Positions 16,670-24,810 of a DNA stretch of 64,000 bases are shown here, piece after piece; position 1 is the first letter of the stretch; every line of letters begins with the position of its first letter. This DNA comes from Faucicola osloensis_B (GTDB taxonomy: Bacteria; Pseudomonadota; Gammaproteobacteria; Pseudomonadales; Moraxellaceae). The position numbers and the translations under genes were made by a program. Location of the stretch: contig CAXORL010000001.1 in the NCBI GenBank assembly GCA_964211495.1, positions 868,001 to 932,000 of the forward strand, in the 5' to 3' direction. The notes below the pieces were generated by a model, which was not told where the DNA came from, searched no databases, and saw only the letters and a list, made by a program, of their open reading frames with translations.

Positions 16670-17296
16670 ATGTCATCAGCTTTGCCAACCCAAATTGATT
16701 TAACAGGTGATTTAGCTGGCGCTGTGCCGCGAGCGCCGCTTAGTCAAGTGCCGATGAGTCAAGTGATAATTAGTTTTGCCGAGGACTTAATTGCGCTGCC
16801 AAATTTTGGCGAACTTGAATCCTTCTATCAACAAGACAAGATTGTCGCTATTTTGCAACAAGTGCTACAGTATTTTAAAACCCATCAAGACACTACTGAG
16901 ATACCTAGTCAACTGGGTGAATTTATCTTCCAAAAAACGGTTGAATTAGAAATTTATGTCACGGAGCCTGTGGAAGCTCGCGCCATCAATTTGGATGCGC
17001 GTGGCAAAGACTACGCCACCAATATTTTATCCTATGCCAGTGAATTGCCTGAAGCTGTGCTAGAATTACTGCCCGCATTGCCGCTCGGTGAACTAGTGAT
17101 TTGCCATGCGGTGGTGGTTAGCCAAGCCGCTGAGCAAGGCAAGACAGTAGAGCAGCATCTAACCCATTTGCTGGTGCATGGGATGCTGCATTTGCTGGGG
17201 TTTGACCATGAACTTGGGCAAGCTGAGCAAGATGAAATGGAAGCGATTGAAATCGCTGTCCTTGATAAGTTATCCGTTGCCAACCCTTATGAGTAA
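16670..17296 (+). CDS. ybeY: Endoribonuclease YbeY
   Basis: Single-strand RNase that matures the 16S rRNA 3' end and takes part in ribosome quality control. The zinc-binding HGMLHLLGFDH motif is complete (His170, His174, His180). At 208 aa it is longer than the E. coli protein (about 155) because of an N-terminal extension of roughly 45 residues rich in Ala, Pro and Ser. It starts 3 bp after phoH and is translationally coupled to it. Confidence 0.95.
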   Translation: MSSALPTQIDLTGDLAGAVPRAPLSQVPMSQVIISFAEDLIALPNFGELESFYQQDKIVAILQQVLQYFKTHQDTTEIPSQLGEFIFQKTVELEIYVTEPVEARAINLDARGKDYATNILSYASELPEAVLELLPALPLGELVICHAVVVSQAAEQGKTVEQHLTHLLVHGMLHLLGFDHELGQAEQDEMEAIEIAVLDKLSVANPYE

Positions 17297-17304
17297 AATT
17301 TCAA

Positions 17305-18399
17305 TTGAGTAAATCTATCACCAAATCAGGTATTGGCATCATCTACGCGGGCGGCACTTTTGGCAGTTATGGCAAACCGCTTGCTAGCTTAGATGCCGAT
17401 ATTTTCTTACCTGTGTTATCACAGATACTACAGACCCATTTTGCCACCTACCCAAACCATGCACACGACCCTGTGGACTGGCGGATATTGGATAATGATG
17501 TCATTAAAGACAGTAGCCAGTTAACACCTGCCGATTTTGCGCATTTTTATCAATTAATTTTACAAGCCATTGGGCAAGGGCTTCGCCAATTTGTGGTGCT
17601 AACAGGCACGGATACGCTCAGCTACCTCGCGGCTTTTTTGGCAGAGTGTTTTGCGAGTAGTCGTATCAGTATTGTGGTGACAGGGGCGATGAGACCTTTG
17701 CTTGATAGCAATGTGTTAACCGATTACCGCATCGACGCGCAGAGCGATGCCACGCAGAATTTATTTGATGCTTGTAAACTAGCCCGTCATGGTGAGCCTG
17801 GGGTGCGGGTGTGTTTTTCTGGTGAAGATTGGCCTGCGCAAACTGTGCAAAAAATTCATAGCCATGATTTAATGGCGTTTGTGGGGCACCACCGTGCTGG
17901 TTATCCCGCCAATAGCTATACCGCAAAAATCACCGAGGCTCAGCATCAACTTTGGCTAGAAGATCGGTTGAGTGAATTGCCGCAAGTCTTTGACAGCTTG
18001 TCCCATGCCAATATTGCCACACTCTATTTGACGCCCGTAGATACGCATTTGCTCGCCACTCGCTTGAATAATTTATTGGCTGAAAAACCAGATGCCATCA
18101 TTATTTTGGCATTTGGTGCAGGCAATGTGCCGTATGTCGAATCCATTAAAAACCAATTATTACAGGCGAAAAAACAAGGCTGTCTGGTTGCAGTGACGAC
18201 CCAATGCGCGTATGGCGGTGTCAGCCAAGCGTATGAAGCGGGGGCATGGCTGGCTCAGTGTGAGGTTTTGATGACGGGACGATTGACCTTACCTGCCATA
18301 TTTGCGCGTCTGCTTTGGTTGATTGGCAATTATGATACCCCTGCTCGCCGCCGTCAGCGCTGGGCGCATTGTCTAAAAGATACCCACACCGTCGCCTAA
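17305..18399 (+). CDS. Asparaginase family protein (type I, cytoplasmic)
   Basis: A 364-aa asparaginase/glutaminase-fold protein. The first catalytic Thr is in YAGGTFGSYG (Thr17 or 18), and the second element is LTGTDTLSY (about 99-107) with the Thr-Asp pair; KDSSQLTP near 68-75 supplies the substrate Ser. There is no signal peptide, so it is cytosolic and would deaminate L-asparagine to aspartate and ammonia. The start is TTG at 17305, 8 bp after ybeY, with only a weak ribosome site; translation is probably coupled to ybeY. Substrate specificity among asparaginase relatives is not certain. Confidence 0.88.
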   Translation: MSKSITKSGIGIIYAGGTFGSYGKPLASLDADIFLPVLSQILQTHFATYPNHAHDPVDWRILDNDVIKDSSQLTPADFAHFYQLILQAIGQGLRQFVVLTGTDTLSYLAAFLAECFASSRISIVVTGAMRPLLDSNVLTDYRIDAQSDATQNLFDACKLARHGEPGVRVCFSGEDWPAQTVQKIHSHDLMAFVGHHRAGYPANSYTAKITEAQHQLWLEDRLSELPQVFDSLSHANIATLYLTPVDTHLLATRLNNLLAEKPDAIIILAFGAGNVPYVESIKNQLLQAKKQGCLVAVTTQCAYGGVSQAYEAGAWLAQCEVLMTGRLTLPAIFARLLWLIGNYDTPARRRQRWAHCLKDTHTVA

Positions 18400-18460
18400 T
18401 AACTGATTAGTTGTTATACTAGGCTTTTTTATCGTATGTTTTGGCAAAATTGGCTTTTTT

Positions 18461-19267
18461 ATGACTGTAAATACTTATGCGATCAGCATCGAATTTATTG
18501 GTACTCGCTATCGCGGCTGGCAACGACAACAAGAAGTTGATAGTATTCAGCAGCATGTTGAAGCAGCGTTATCAAAGATAGCCAATGAACCCATAGAAGT
18601 CATTGCTGCAGGTCGTACTGATGCCGGCGTCCATGCATCAAATATGATTGCCCATTTTCAAACCAGTGCCACACGTCAGCCTTATAATTGGCTGCGTGCC
18701 GCAAATTCTCTACTACCTGATGATATCGCGGTGCGCTGGATACAAGTGATGCCTGCTGAGTTTCATGCGCGCTTTTCTGCCATTGCTCGACGCTACCGCT
18801 ATATTACCCTCAACCACCCTTTTCGACCTGCGATACTCAATCAGCAAATTACCCATGAATACGCCCCGCTTAATGTCCAACTGATGCAGCAGGCAGCGGC
18901 CTATCTGGAAGGCACCCATGATTTCACCAGTTTTCGTGCCGCTTCCTGCCAATCTAATCAGCCTGTCCGCCATGTCCATTTTGCCAAATTAATTCAGCAT
19001 GGTGAGCTATTGGTACTAGATATCCAAGCCGATGGTTTTTTGCATCACATGGTGCGAAATATTATGGGTACGTTATTTGAAATTGGGCGCGGTGAACAGC
19101 CAGTCGCATGGATTGAAGCATTGCTGCTGAGCAAAAACCGGTCACTTGCGGCAGCGACGGCTTCTGCCGATGGGTTATACTTTATTAACGCGCTGTATCC
19201 ACCCCAATTTCAATCACTGTTACCGGCAACAAGGCTATCCCCTATTTGGCTAAATTTGCCTGAATAA
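18461..19267 (+). CDS. truA: tRNA pseudouridine(38-40) synthase TruA
   Basis: Isomerises U38-U40 in the anticodon arm. The 268-aa protein has the catalytic GRTDAGVHA motif with Asp54, the RRYRYI strand and the FLHHMVRNIMGTL segment of the family. It lies 61 bp after the asparaginase gene on the same strand. Length is normal. Confidence 0.97.
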   Translation: MTVNTYAISIEFIGTRYRGWQRQQEVDSIQQHVEAALSKIANEPIEVIAAGRTDAGVHASNMIAHFQTSATRQPYNWLRAANSLLPDDIAVRWIQVMPAEFHARFSAIARRYRYITLNHPFRPAILNQQITHEYAPLNVQLMQQAAAYLEGTHDFTSFRAASCQSNQPVRHVHFAKLIQHGELLVLDIQADGFLHHMVRNIMGTLFEIGRGEQPVAWIEALLLSKNRSLAAATASADGLYFINALYPPQFQSLLPATRLSPIWLNLPE

Positions 19268-19394
19268 GGTCGCGATGCGCGCAAATCTTTTAGCTGTTTT
19301 TTTCAATTGATTGATTTAAGGCTTAAAAGTTGCGATAACACACGCATCAGCGTATAATCTGCATTTATACATTTGACTCATAGATATAGGTATT

Positions 19395-19616
19395 ATGGCA
19401 AAAAAAGACGATGTAATTGAATTTGAAGGCGAAGTGGTCGATACTTTACCTAACACATTATTTAAAGTGCGTTTAGAAAATGGGCATGAAATTATTGCGC
19501 ACATTTCTGGAAAAATGCGTAAAAACTATATTCGTATCTTAACAGGTGATAAAGTTAAAGTTGAAATGACACCTTACGACTTATCGAAAGGACGTATTAC
19601 TTACCGCGGTCGATAG
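19395..19616 (+). CDS. infA: Translation initiation factor IF-1
   Basis: A 73-aa S1/OB-fold protein that binds the 30S A site during initiation. The sequence is conserved end to end (IEFEGEVVDTLPN, VRLENGHEIIAHISGKMRKN, DKVKVEMTPYDLSKGRITYR). It is monocistronic with a strong terminator at 19642-19683. Confidence 0.98.
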   Translation: MAKKDDVIEFEGEVVDTLPNTLFKVRLENGHEIIAHISGKMRKNYIRILTGDKVKVEMTPYDLSKGRITYRGR

Positions 19617-19641
19617 TTGTTTAGCTAGATATAGTTAGTAA

Positions 19642-19683
19642 AAAGAGGGTGTTAATTCATTGAGTTAACGCCCTCTTTTTTTT
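19642..19683 (+). terminator. Intrinsic terminator after infA
   Basis: AAAGAGGGTGTTAA pairs with TTAACGCCCTCTTT (one G-T type offset) around a 9-nt loop and ends in a long T-tract. Confidence 0.93.
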
Positions 19684-19861
19684 GTGACTGCTCAGGTCAA
19701 TAAATTCTTACAAAAATGTGATTCTACGGTTGTCAATTGTTAAAATTTTGATTATTCTTTACCTAACCAAAGGAAGGTACTACGTCAATTCTAATTTATT
19801 GATAAGTTTTTTTTAAATTAGCTGTTAGACGTGATGATTAAAATCAAACAGGGAGCTTCAC

Positions 19862-21334
19862 ATGTCATTTAAAATTTCTTCTCTTGCGCTAGCCGTTGCT
19901 ACGCTTTCTACTGTTTCTATCGCAAACGCCGCCGGTCTAGACCGCTCCACCCAACCAAGCTGGGCTTTTACCGAGCAAGGTACTTTTGCCTATGTTGAGC
20001 ACATTACTATTGATCCAACAATCGAGGGTAAAGATAACGCAAAGGTTGCGACAACTGACGCAAACTTTACCGCTGGACGCAATGTCCCTGACATGGCCGA
20101 TGATTACCAGTTTTTAAACTTCGGGGCAAAAGCTGATGTCAATGACACCATCAGCGTAGGCGCATTTTTTGATCAACCTTGGGGCGCAGATGTTGAGTTT
20201 TCTGGCGATAACAACTTTGTTGGTGCACCAACAGCAACCATAGCATCCAATACTGCTAAGGTTTATAGTGGTGCGACTCAGCTGTTAAAAGCTATTAACC
20301 CTAATGCGCCTGCTGTTACTTCTGCTGCTGATTATACTAATGCTGTTAATACTGTACAAAACGTTATTAAAGGTTTAAATAGTATTGGTCAAACAACCCA
20401 GGCGGCTACACTAGCGGACGGCTTAGACAAATTACAAAAAGGCGCAGTACAAGCTAGCTTTGTAAACAATAATTTATCTAAAGTTACAGGTGCAACCAAT
20501 GTTTCTATCAGCAGCCAAAATTTTACAGGACTGTTGGGAGTAAAACTGGGTGAAAAGAAAAACATCCAAATCTATGGTGGTCCTACGATTCAGCGTTTAG
20601 AAGGTGATGTCCACTTACGTGGTAACGCTTATGGTGCTGCTTCAGGATATGATGCTAGTATTGCTCGTAACACTGACTATGGTTGGATGGCTGGGATTGC
20701 TTATTTAAAACCTGAAATTGCCCTCAAAGCCGCGTTAACCTATCGTTCAGAAATCGACCACGACGTCACTATGACGGAAAGTTTACCTTCTCTTGCTGCG
20801 GTAGGTGTAAGTAATGAAATCACCATCACTACCCCAAAATCTGTTAATTTAGATTTCCAAACAGGTCTCAATCCAACAACCCTTTTAACTGCAAAAGCAC
20901 GCTGGGTACCTTGGAGCGATTTTGCAATTAAACCAAAATCTTACTCAGACTTAACAAAGCTTGCAACTGATCCTGATACTGGTAAACAATTGTATCCCGA
21001 TGGGTTAAACTTAGTGTCATATGATAAAGACGCTTGGACTGCTGAAGTCGGTATAGGTAAGAAACTATCGCCACAATTAGCTATTTCGGGCGCTGTGGGT
21101 TATGACTCAGGCGCGGGTAATCCCACCACTTCTCTAGGACCTGTGGAGGGTAACTGGAATGTGGGCTTGGGAGCAAAATACAATTTGACGCCTGAATGGG
21201 CTATCTCAGGCGGCGTTAAATACTTGATGTTTGGTGATGCCAAAGCGAAACTACCCAATGGTGACATTGTTGGGGATTTCCAAGACAATGATGGCTGGGT
21301 ATACGGCGTACGTTTATCTTACCAAAAGAAATAA
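19862..21334 (+). CDS. FadL/OmpP1-family outer membrane protein
   Basis: A 490-aa outer-membrane beta-barrel, probably importing long-chain fatty acids or other hydrophobic compounds. A signal peptide is clear (cleavage likely after ANA, residue 23), followed by AGLDRSTQPSWAF, the FadL hatch-domain start. Many later segments alternate as beta strands (for example YGWMAGIAYLKPEIALKAALTYRS), ending in the aromatic-rich VYGVRLSYQKK. Residues about 115-195 form a long Ala/Thr/Asn-rich insertion (VYSGATQLLKAINP to TNVSISSQ) that probably makes an extracellular or hatch loop. Codon use there is more AT-rich than in the housekeeping neighbours. Confidence 0.88.
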   Translation: MSFKISSLALAVATLSTVSIANAAGLDRSTQPSWAFTEQGTFAYVEHITIDPTIEGKDNAKVATTDANFTAGRNVPDMADDYQFLNFGAKADVNDTISVGAFFDQPWGADVEFSGDNNFVGAPTATIASNTAKVYSGATQLLKAINPNAPAVTSAADYTNAVNTVQNVIKGLNSIGQTTQAATLADGLDKLQKGAVQASFVNNNLSKVTGATNVSISSQNFTGLLGVKLGEKKNIQIYGGPTIQRLEGDVHLRGNAYGAASGYDASIARNTDYGWMAGIAYLKPEIALKAALTYRSEIDHDVTMTESLPSLAAVGVSNEITITTPKSVNLDFQTGLNPTTLLTAKARWVPWSDFAIKPKSYSDLTKLATDPDTGKQLYPDGLNLVSYDKDAWTAEVGIGKKLSPQLAISGAVGYDSGAGNPTTSLGPVEGNWNVGLGAKYNLTPEWAISGGVKYLMFGDAKAKLPNGDIVGDFQDNDGWVYGVRLSYQKK

Positions 21335-21353
21335 GCTAACTTTCAATAACATG

Positions 21354-21387
21354 AAAGCCAATCTGTTCATCAGGTTGGCTTTTTTTA
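21354..21387 (+). terminator. Intrinsic terminator after the FadL-family gene
   Basis: AAAGCCAA-t-CTG pairs with CAG-g-TTGGCTTT around TTCAT, followed by a T-tract. Confidence 0.88.
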
Positions 21388-21468
21388 TGTGTCTAGTTAA
21401 TCAATTGTTACACAGTAAGCCCTTCAGGACTATCACATAGGTGCTACTTCAACGACATATCGTATGGT

Positions 21469-22578
21469 CTAATTTGCAAGATTGGTTAGTGCTATGGTGA
21501 GATTACCAATGCTTGGTACAGTGACGCCATTTACTTTTTTTGGGTAAAGTCTGGCTTTTTGCACTTGTTGACAAATAAATTTATCTACCTCTGAATCACC
21601 CGATGTTTGCGTAATCCTGCATTTTTCCACGCCACCTTGGGCATTGACATTGAGTTTTACTTGCAGGCTTGATAGCTGCTTTAGTGTCACAATACGGGAT
21701 AAATTGGGTGGTAACTGTGTGTTAGGTCGTTTCTGCCAACTTGCATCCGCATTGCCAAAGGTGATGGGTGTTGCTGGTTTTGGTGACGAATTACTAGCTG
21801 GGACAGCGGGGATAGCTGAAATAACTGGGCTAACGGGCTGATTTGGCGTTTTTTTTATTTGAGGACGCATTGAATCTTCAGATGATTTAGCACGCTCACC
21901 GTGAGTTATAGGTTTTAAAGCATATTCAGCATTGGTATGGCTTTGGTTGGTAGTAGCTGAGTTGGGTTGAGCAAGAGATTGGCTAGTGTTTGAACTTATG
22001 TTGCGTTCTATTTGCGCCGCTTGCTGTTGTTCATAGTGGGCGTTATTTTCACGCGCGTTCAGTAATGGCTGGCTAGGAATATCTCGTGATTTTTTATGGG
22101 GTTGAGTTTGGCTTCGACTTTGACTTTGACTTGCTGTAGATAACGCAGTTTTAGGTTGAATGGCTTTTTGTTGGTTAGTCGAATTATCTATCGTTGGTCT
22201 GAGTTCGATTAGCTTGTCGCTACTATTTTTTGCTGGGTCATTTACCAGTTTAGCGGGTGTAGGGTTTGGTTTTGATAACGGTTTTTCCTTAATATCAGCC
22301 GCTTGTGTGTTATCGCTAGGATAAGGTTGTATGGCAGGGTCCACATGATGGATAACCACAGGCGGTTGTGAATGGTATGTCTGTGAGGGGTGTTGAGGCT
22401 TCATCTGGATAAAGCTAATTTCGAGCGGCTGTGTGTTTTGTGGTTTGATCTTTAATGGAGTTTGGTACTGAAAAAATAGATATAGCAGGAGCCCATGTAA
22501 CGCGGTAACGATGCCGACCACCAGTACCCTAATATATAGTTTTGACGATTTGTTATCGGATGATGGGGTGGATAGCAT
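21469..22578 (-). CDS. TonB-family protein (C-terminal TonB domain)
   Basis: From the ATG at 22578 the product is 369 aa (a TTG at 22656 would add 26 residues and is less likely). A short cytosolic N-terminus, one membrane helix (residues 15-36, LYIRVLVVGIVTALHGLLLYLF) and a long Pro/Gln/Ser/Lys-rich periplasmic stretch are followed by a C-terminal TonB-like domain of about 90 residues (LKQLSSLQVKLNVNAQGGVEKCRI, then VPSIGNLTIALTNL). The two cysteines in the C-terminal domain may pair. No exbB or exbD is nearby, so it would use a partner elsewhere. Role in energised uptake is inferred. Confidence 0.8.
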   Translation of the reverse strand: MLSTPSSDNKSSKLYIRVLVVGIVTALHGLLLYLFFQYQTPLKIKPQNTQPLEISFIQMKPQHPSQTYHSQPPVVIHHVDPAIQPYPSDNTQAADIKEKPLSKPNPTPAKLVNDPAKNSSDKLIELRPTIDNSTNQQKAIQPKTALSTASQSQSRSQTQPHKKSRDIPSQPLLNARENNAHYEQQQAAQIERNISSNTSQSLAQPNSATTNQSHTNAEYALKPITHGERAKSSEDSMRPQIKKTPNQPVSPVISAIPAVPASNSSPKPATPITFGNADASWQKRPNTQLPPNLSRIVTLKQLSSLQVKLNVNAQGGVEKCRITQTSGDSEVDKFICQQVQKARLYPKKVNGVTVPSIGNLTIALTNLAN

Positions 22579-22711
22579 AACAGGGAAATCGCTTGATGCA
22601 CGCTTGAATGATGGGAGATGACATTGCCATCTTAATATAATTGTGTCATAAATCAAATAGTTAGTTTGCTATTTGATTTTGGGTCTATCACAGGTCAATG
22701 AGTTTTTAGCA

Positions 22712-22882
22712 TTATTTTTTTAATTTACTACTACGGCTATTACCTTGACAGCGCTTTGAGCAATAAATGACATTCACCCAATCTTTTTGCCATTTTTTTC
22801 GCCATGTAAATGGACGCTGACACACTGGGCAGATTTTGCTCGGTAAATCAGATTTTTTAACGGTTTTATTAGAATTTTTCAT
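22712..22882 (-). CDS. DUF2256-family small zinc-finger-like protein
   Basis: A 56-aa basic protein on the minus strand with ATG at 22882 and an AAGGGATA ribosome site. Four cysteines sit as C18-x2-C21 and C41-x3-C45, embedded in KICPVCQRPFTWRKKW and VIYCSKRCQG, matching the DUF2256 pattern. The arrangement suggests one structural zinc site. It is divergent from the photolyase at 23134, 250 bp away. Function is unknown; the location beside a photolyase could be meaningful. Confidence 0.82.
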   Translation of the reverse strand: MKNSNKTVKKSDLPSKICPVCQRPFTWRKKWQKDWVNVIYCSKRCQGNSRSSKLKK

Positions 22883-22955
22883 TATCCCTTTTTATAGATT
22901 TACCTAATCGCTGGCTATTTAAGGCGCTTACATCTATTAGCTATTATCCATTATC

Positions 22956-22980
22956 TAGTTTAGTTTAGTTTAGTTTAGTT
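22956..22980. repeat. Pentanucleotide repeat TAGTT x5
   Basis: Five perfect TAGTT units lie in the divergent promoter region between the DUF2256 gene and phrB, about 155 bp upstream of phrB. Confidence 0.9.
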
Positions 22981-23133
22981 GACTTTTTATGTGGGTCATT
23001 ACACATTTTTGCAACGGCATGAGTGGTGTTTTACCGTTATGATAGCGCAATAAACCTGAAAAAATGTCTTGGGAAGCCAAGCCTTTGTTGACATAATACC
23101 CTAACGATAAACTGTTGTATTGGGGTAGAGATA

Positions 23134-24687
23134 ATGAGCAGCAAAACGAACTTGATGTGGTTTCGCCAAGATTTGCGCACCTTTGACAATACCGCTTTTG
23201 CGGCTTGCTGTGAGCACGCACAGCAAAACCATGCTGGCGTCATCGCCGTGGTTTATTTGACACCCAAGCAATGGCAATCCCATCGCAAATCGCTGTGGCA
23301 AATTGACTTGATACTGCGGCAAATCCGCGCACTTGCGCAGAGTTTATCTCAGTTAAATATTGGTACCATCATCAGAGTGGTGGATGATTTTGCCTTGCAG
23401 GCGACGGATGTGCTTGAGCTTTGCCAGCAGCTTTCTATAAGCCATTTATTTGCCAATTTGGAGTACCCGGTTAATGAAGTTGCCCGCGATCAATATATCG
23501 CCCAGCAGGCGCAGTCGTTGGGCATAGTTACCCAATGGTTTGATGATAGTCAAGTGGTTGCCCCTCAGCGTATCGTCACCGACAAAGGTATGCCGTACAA
23601 AGTCTTTACCCCTTTTTACAAGCGTTGGCTTGCGATGGTTGAAACCGCCGGCTTAACCCTATCGCCCACCCCTGCTGCCATGGCTATAAACACCATACAA
23701 CTCGCCAAAGACAGCCGCAATACCAATACCAATACCAATACCAATGACCATATAACGATTGATGCATTTTATCGCGCTTATCTTACTTCCACACCTGCGC
23801 TTGATAAACAGTTCGCTCACGTGGGTAAGTTAGCTCAATTGTTATACCCTGCCGGTGAAGCGGTTGCCCAATCACGACTGGATGATTTTTTAAAAAACCA
23901 TATCGCTGATTACAATACCGCCAGAGACGTGCCCGCTTTGAATAATTACTTGGGTGCGACCAGTCGTTTATCGCCCTATTTGGCAATCGGTATGCTATCG
24001 CCCAGATTATGCTATCTCAAAGCCAGGCAAAAGCTGAACAGTCAACAAGGACTGGGAAGCGAGCAAGACATCATGCGCTGGATTAGCGAACTGGCTTGGC
24101 GCGATTTTTATTATGATGTTATGGTTAACCGTCCAGATATCGTTAAAGGCAAGGCGTTTTTGACCCCATTGGATGAATCTGTGGCTTGGCGTTATGACCT
24201 AGCCCACTTTGAAAGCTGGTATCAAGGCAAGACCGGTGTGCCGCTGGTGGATGCAGCGATGCGCTGTCTGAACAGCACAGGTTTTATGCACAATCGGCTG
24301 CGTATGGTAGTGGCGATGTATCTGAGCAAAAACCTATTAATCGATTGGCGTTGGGGTGAGGCGTATTTTATGCAGCATTTGGTAGATGGTGATTTTGCCA
24401 GTAATAATGGCGGATGGCAATGGTCAGCTTCCGTCGGTACCGATGCCCAGCCTTATTTTCGGGTGATGAATCCATTTAGTCAGGCAGCAACACATGACCC
24501 TGACGCCAGCTATATCCAATACTGGGTGCCCGAGCTTGCAACAGTGCCAGCTAACATCATCAACGATGAGCAAAAACTCCAAACCTATCTAAAACAACAT
24601 CCTCACATCGCCTATCCAAAGCTTGCCACCCCAACAAAAGTCTCACGGGCAATGGCGATTGAGGCATTTAAAAAACCAGTTGAGTAA
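23134..24687 (+). CDS. phrB: Deoxyribodipyrimidine photo-lyase (class I CPD type)
   Basis: Light-driven repair of cyclobutane pyrimidine dimers using FADH- and an antenna cofactor. The 517-aa protein has the N-terminal antenna domain (LMWFRQDLRTFDN) and the C-terminal FAD domain with ELAWRDFYYDVM, HNRLRMVVAMYLSKNLLIDWRWGE, FASNNGGWQW and YFRVMNPFSQ, all diagnostic of class I photolyases. It is longer than the 472-aa E. coli protein, partly through a linker with four AATACC repeats (NTNTNTNT, near residue 197). It is monocistronic with a strong shared terminator. Confidence 0.96.
   Translation: MSSKTNLMWFRQDLRTFDNTAFAACCEHAQQNHAGVIAVVYLTPKQWQSHRKSLWQIDLILRQIRALAQSLSQLNIGTIIRVVDDFALQATDVLELCQQLSISHLFANLEYPVNEVARDQYIAQQAQSLGIVTQWFDDSQVVAPQRIVTDKGMPYKVFTPFYKRWLAMVETAGLTLSPTPAAMAINTIQLAKDSRNTNTNTNTNDHITIDAFYRAYLTSTPALDKQFAHVGKLAQLLYPAGEAVAQSRLDDFLKNHIADYNTARDVPALNNYLGATSRLSPYLAIGMLSPRLCYLKARQKLNSQQGLGSEQDIMRWISELAWRDFYYDVMVNRPDIVKGKAFLTPLDESVAWRYDLAHFESWYQGKTGVPLVDAAMRCLNSTGFMHNRLRMVVAMYLSKNLLIDWRWGEAYFMQHLVDGDFASNNGGWQWSASVGTDAQPYFRVMNPFSQAATHDPDASYIQYWVPELATVPANIINDEQKLQTYLKQHPHIAYPKLATPTKVSRAMAIEAFKKPVE
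23719..23742. repeat. Hexanucleotide repeat AATACC x4 inside phrB
   Basis: In-frame units encode Asn-Thr repeats in the interdomain linker. Because the unit is 6 bp, copy change would not shift the frame. Confidence 0.9.
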
Positions 24688-24761
24688 TTGCTATCGTTAA
24701 GTGTTTTTAATTGCTGATATAAATTATGACTAAATACACTTCCCCCTTCATCTAGGCTCAT

Positions 24762-24797
24762 AAAAAAACCACGTTAAAGTGTTAACGTGGTTTTTTT
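24762..24797. terminator. Bidirectional intrinsic terminator between phrB and gcd
   Basis: AACCACGTTAA and TTAACGTGGTT form a perfect stem with a 4-nt loop and T-tracts on both strands. Confidence 0.93.
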
Positions 24798-24810
24798 AAA
24801 ACATTTATGA

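Noticed and set aside
22956..22980. CRISPR-like repeats
   Set aside because: Units are 5 bp with no spacers; a simple sequence repeat.
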